In this document: positions 6,403 through 8,304 of the stretch, one piece after another | Layout: each line of letters begins with the position of its first letter | How positions within the stretch are numbered: position 1 is the stretch's first letter | NCBI GenBank assembly: GCA_023417775.1 | Contig: JAEZEJ010000027.1 | Location: 1-8,304 of the forward strand | Origin: Actinomycetes bacterium | GTDB lineage: Bacteria; Actinomycetota; Actinomycetes; Propionibacteriales; Nocardioidaceae | Length of the DNA: 8,304 bases | Reading direction: 5' to 3' | The notes under the pieces: model-generated | Seen by the model: the letters and a program-made list of their open reading frames with translations, nothing else | What the model was told of the DNA's origin: nothing | The model's database searches: none | Position numbers and translations under genes: made by a program

Positions 6403-7581
6403 GTGGACCACGTGCGTGACCTGCGTGAGCGGGTCGACGACCTGCTGTTCCAGCACGATCCAGGACGGTTGTCCACCGAGGAGTTCCTCGGCGCACGCTT
6501 CGACGCCGGACTCGCCTGGGTGCACTTCCCCGAAGGCCTCGGCGGGCTCGGGCTTCCGCGCGAGCTGAACGCGATCGTCGAGGAGCGCCTCGCCGAGGCG
6601 GGAGCACCCGCCCCCGATACCTCCCGCAATGGGATCGGCCTGGGGATGGCCGCCCCCACCCTGCTCGCCTTCGGCACCGAGGAGCAGCAGCGCCGTTATC
6701 TGCGTCCGCTGTTCACCTGCGAGGAGATCTGGTGCCAGCTGTTCTCCGAGCCCGGGGCCGGATCGGATCTCGCCGCGGTCGCCACTCGCGCCGTGCTGGA
6801 CGGCGACACCTGGGTCGTCGACGGCCAGAAGGTCTGGACCTCCGGGGCGCACAATGCGCAGCGCGCGATCCTGGTGGCCCGCACGGATGTGCACGTGCCG
6901 AAGCACGCCGGCCTCAGCTATTTCGTCGTGGACATGTCCGATCCCGGCCTGGACGTCCGTCCGCTGCGCCAGATCACCGGTGAGGCCGAGTTCAACGAGG
7001 TCTTCCTGAGCGGCGTCCGGGTGCCCGATGCCGATCGGATCGGTGCCGTCGGCGAAGGCTGGAAGGTCGCCACGACGACCCTCAACAACGAACGCGTCGC
7101 GATCGGCGCCGGGGCCGATCGCGAGGCCGGCCAGATCGGCCTCGTCGCTCGCCGTTGGCGCGAGGAGCCCGAGCTCCGCACCGCGGCGGCCCATGAGGAG
7201 CTCCTGCACTGGTGGGTCGAGGCCGAGGTCACGCGCATCGCCGGTGAGCGGCTGCGGCAGCAGCTCGCCGCCGGTCAGCCCGGGCCGGAGAGCTCGGCGA
7301 TGAAGCTGGCCTTCGCCCAGCAGGCCCAGGCCATCACCGGCTTCGCCCTCGAGCTCGATCCCGATGCGGGTCTGCTGTACGACGACTGGACGATGGTCCG
7401 CTCGGCCTCCGCATCCTTCCTCGGCCGCGAGCCGGGCTTCCGCTATCTGCGCGCCAAGGGCAACTCGATCGAGGGCGGCACCAGCGAGATCATGCGCAAT
7501 GTCATCGCCGAGCGGGTGCTCGGCCTGCCGGCCGAACAGCGCCCCGACAAGGGCGTCCCCTTCAACGAGGTGCCGCGATGA
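6403..7581 (+). CDS. Acyl-CoA dehydrogenase, catalytic-type subunit
   Basis: A 392-residue FAD-dependent acyl-CoA dehydrogenase that forms the 2,3-enoyl-CoA and passes electrons to electron-transfer flavoprotein. Signatures: CQLFSEPGAGSDLA at 111-124 and WVVDGQKVWTSGA at 137-149 (FAD-contacting middle domain), and GGTSEIMRNVIAERVLGLP at 358-376. The residue that aligns with the MCAD catalytic glutamate, just before GTS, is G358. E230 in LNNERVAIG occupies the helix-G position used by isovaleryl-CoA dehydrogenase and is the better candidate base. The start is GTG at 6403, chosen because GAGGAGAGGGG at 6385-6395 is correctly spaced; the frame continues upstream only into the control region and antisense to MaoC. 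The paired gene downstream suggests a two-subunit enzyme. The acyl substrate is unknown. Confidence 0.92.
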   Translation: MDHVRDLRERVDDLLFQHDPGRLSTEEFLGARFDAGLAWVHFPEGLGGLGLPRELNAIVEERLAEAGAPAPDTSRNGIGLGMAAPTLLAFGTEEQQRRYLRPLFTCEEIWCQLFSEPGAGSDLAAVATRAVLDGDTWVVDGQKVWTSGAHNAQRAILVARTDVHVPKHAGLSYFVVDMSDPGLDVRPLRQITGEAEFNEVFLSGVRVPDADRIGAVGEGWKVATTTLNNERVAIGAGADREAGQIGLVARRWREEPELRTAAAHEELLHWWVEAEVTRIAGERLRQQLAAGQPGPESSAMKLAFAQQAQAITGFALELDPDAGLLYDDWTMVRSASASFLGREPGFRYLRAKGNSIEGGTSEIMRNVIAERVLGLPAEQRPDKGVPFNEVPR

Positions 7582-7583
7582 GC

Positions 7584-7687
7584 AGAGACACCGGTCTGAA
7601 CCGAGATTTGCTGGGTTCTTGTCAACCCGCGGCGGTCTCGGTTCACGAAAACCCAGCACATCTCGGTCCAGGCAGAGAGGTGTCGGC
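7584..7687. mobile_element. MITE-like palindromic element between dehydrogenase genes
   Basis: About 104 bp that is almost entirely one imperfect inverted repeat. Arms 7594-7627 and 7640-7673 match at 27 of 34 positions (core ACCGAGAT-N-TGCTGGGTT) around a 12-nt centre, and outer GACACC (7587-7592) / GGTGTC (7679-7684) extend it. The hexamer ATGAGC occurs immediately outside on both sides (7578-7583 and 7688-7693), as a target-site duplication would. Deleting the element with one hexamer leaves the first dehydrogenase stop and second dehydrogenase start in an ATGA overlap. It has no transposase, so it would be non-autonomous. Alternatives are a REP-like repeat, or a native RNA hairpin controlling the second gene. 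Confidence 0.5.
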
Positions 7688-8304
7688 ATGAGCGATCTGC
7701 TGTACTCCGATGTCGAGCTGTCGCTGCGCGACAGCGTCCGTGCCGCACTGAAACGTCATGCCCCGCAGGACGCCACGGCCGGCCTCTACGATGATCCGTC
7801 CGCCGATCGGTCGGCGGCCTGGTCCGCTCTCGCCCGCGACCTCGGACTCGCGGGCCTCCTGATCTCCGAGGACCAGGGCGGCGCCGGTGCGAGCGCACGG
7901 GAGGCGGCGGTCGTGCTCGAGGAGATCGGCCGCGCGGTCGCGCCCGTGCCGTTCCTGACCAGTGCGGTCATCGCCACGACGGCTCTCGCAGCCGCCGGTG
8001 ACGAGACCTTCCTGCCGTCGTTGGCGGCGGGCGACGCCACCGCCGTGCTCGTGCTCCCGTGGAGCGCCCGGGCCGGCGCCTGGCAGGCCGGAGAGCCGGG
8101 TGCGGACATCGGTCCGGTCGCCGGGGCCCTCGATGCCGATCTCTTCGTGGTGCCCTCGGCGGGCGACGACGAGCTGGAGCTGCGGGTCTACTCCCGCGAC
8201 GAGGTCGAGGTCACCGCGTTGACCTCCCTCGACATGAGCCGCCAGCTGGCGACGGTCCGGACGAATGGAGACGGCCGGCTCGTCCTGGGCGGCGCGAGCG
8301 CCCC
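7688..8304 (+). CDS. Acyl-CoA dehydrogenase, partner-type subunit (3' end off window)
   Basis: Open from ATG 7688 to the window end (205 complete codons, no stop). The first ~100 residues show the N-terminal helical domain of acyl-CoA dehydrogenases: ARDLGLAGLLISEDQGGAGA from about residue 48, then EAAVVLEEIGRAVAPVPFL, a form common in actinobacterial FadE proteins encoded next to another FadE. The expected FAD-contacting TEPGAGSD-like motif of the middle domain is not recognisable; the region reads AVLVLPWSARAG instead. This suggests a divergent or non-catalytic partner in a heteromeric enzyme. AGAGAGG at 7674-7680 is 7 nt before the ATG and lies within the right flank of the palindromic element. 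It is cotranscribed with the upstream dehydrogenase. The C-terminal domain and any catalytic glutamate cannot be seen. Confidence 0.88.
   Translation, partial: MSDLLYSDVELSLRDSVRAALKRHAPQDATAGLYDDPSADRSAAWSALARDLGLAGLLISEDQGGAGASAREAAVVLEEIGRAVAPVPFLTSAVIATTALAAAGDETFLPSLAAGDATAVLVLPWSARAGAWQAGEPGADIGPVAGALDADLFVVPSAGDDELELRVYSRDEVEVTALTSLDMSRQLATVRTNGDGRLVLGGASA

Noticed and set aside
6283..7689. Upstream extension of the MaoC frame on the minus strand (626 codons in total)
   Set aside because: The extension is antisense to the first dehydrogenase gene and has no domain. The AGGAGG site at 6287-6292 and family length (~150 residues) fix the start at 6282.

Overview
The window looks like chromosomal DNA of a high-GC Gram-positive bacterium (Actinomycetota; a mycolate-type or related soil genus is plausible, but I cannot name one). 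Evidence for this: strong G/C preference at third codon positions, long spurious open frames on the opposite strands, GAGG/AGGAG-type ribosome sites, a leaderless-looking regulator gene, and family members typical of that phylum (a single-chain BC-BCCP-CT acyl-CoA carboxylase, an Rv0130/NodN-like MaoC hydratase, and a tandem acyl-CoA dehydrogenase pair).

Layout, left to right. Positions 1-267 hold no gene I can support. They contain a 9-bp hairpin at the very edge, an imperfect 18-bp direct repeat, GGGAAA repeats, and a strong hairpin with a duplicated 3' arm that should terminate the leftward transcript. Positions 268-5108 are a leftward two-gene operon: a fused biotin carboxylase/biotin carrier/carboxyltransferase of 1057 residues (1935-5108), followed 11 nt later by an acyl-CoA ligase (268-1923). 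A 79-bp divergent promoter region (5109-5187) with a perfect 8-6-8 inverted repeat separates it from a rightward TetR-family regulator (5188-5802). A leftward MaoC-type hydratase (5809-6282) converges on tetR with a gap of only 6 bp. A second divergent control region (6283-6402) carries two palindromes and a leader hairpin, and reads rightward into an acyl-CoA dehydrogenase (6403-7581). A second acyl-CoA dehydrogenase (from 7688) runs off the window end at residue 205.

How they may work together. The gene set can activate a carboxylic acid to its CoA thioester (ligase), introduce a 2,3-double bond (the dehydrogenase pair, probably a heteromer), hydrate it (MaoC) and carboxylate an acyl-CoA (single-chain carboxylase). 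That logic of dehydrogenase, biotin carboxylase and hydratase resembles leucine/isovalerate and acyclic-terpene catabolism, but the actual substrate cannot be read from the sequence. No thiolase or hydroxyacyl-CoA dehydrogenase is in view. TetR is the obvious candidate controller: a related 18-bp palindrome, GTTGA-N8-TCAA, occurs in both divergent control regions, which would tie all transcripts into one local regulon.

The most unusual item is a ~104-bp, almost fully palindromic element between the two dehydrogenase genes, flanked by a direct ATGAGC repeat. Removing it with one repeat copy restores a perfect ATGA stop/start overlap. It therefore looks like a small mobile or repetitive element that landed in an operon junction.
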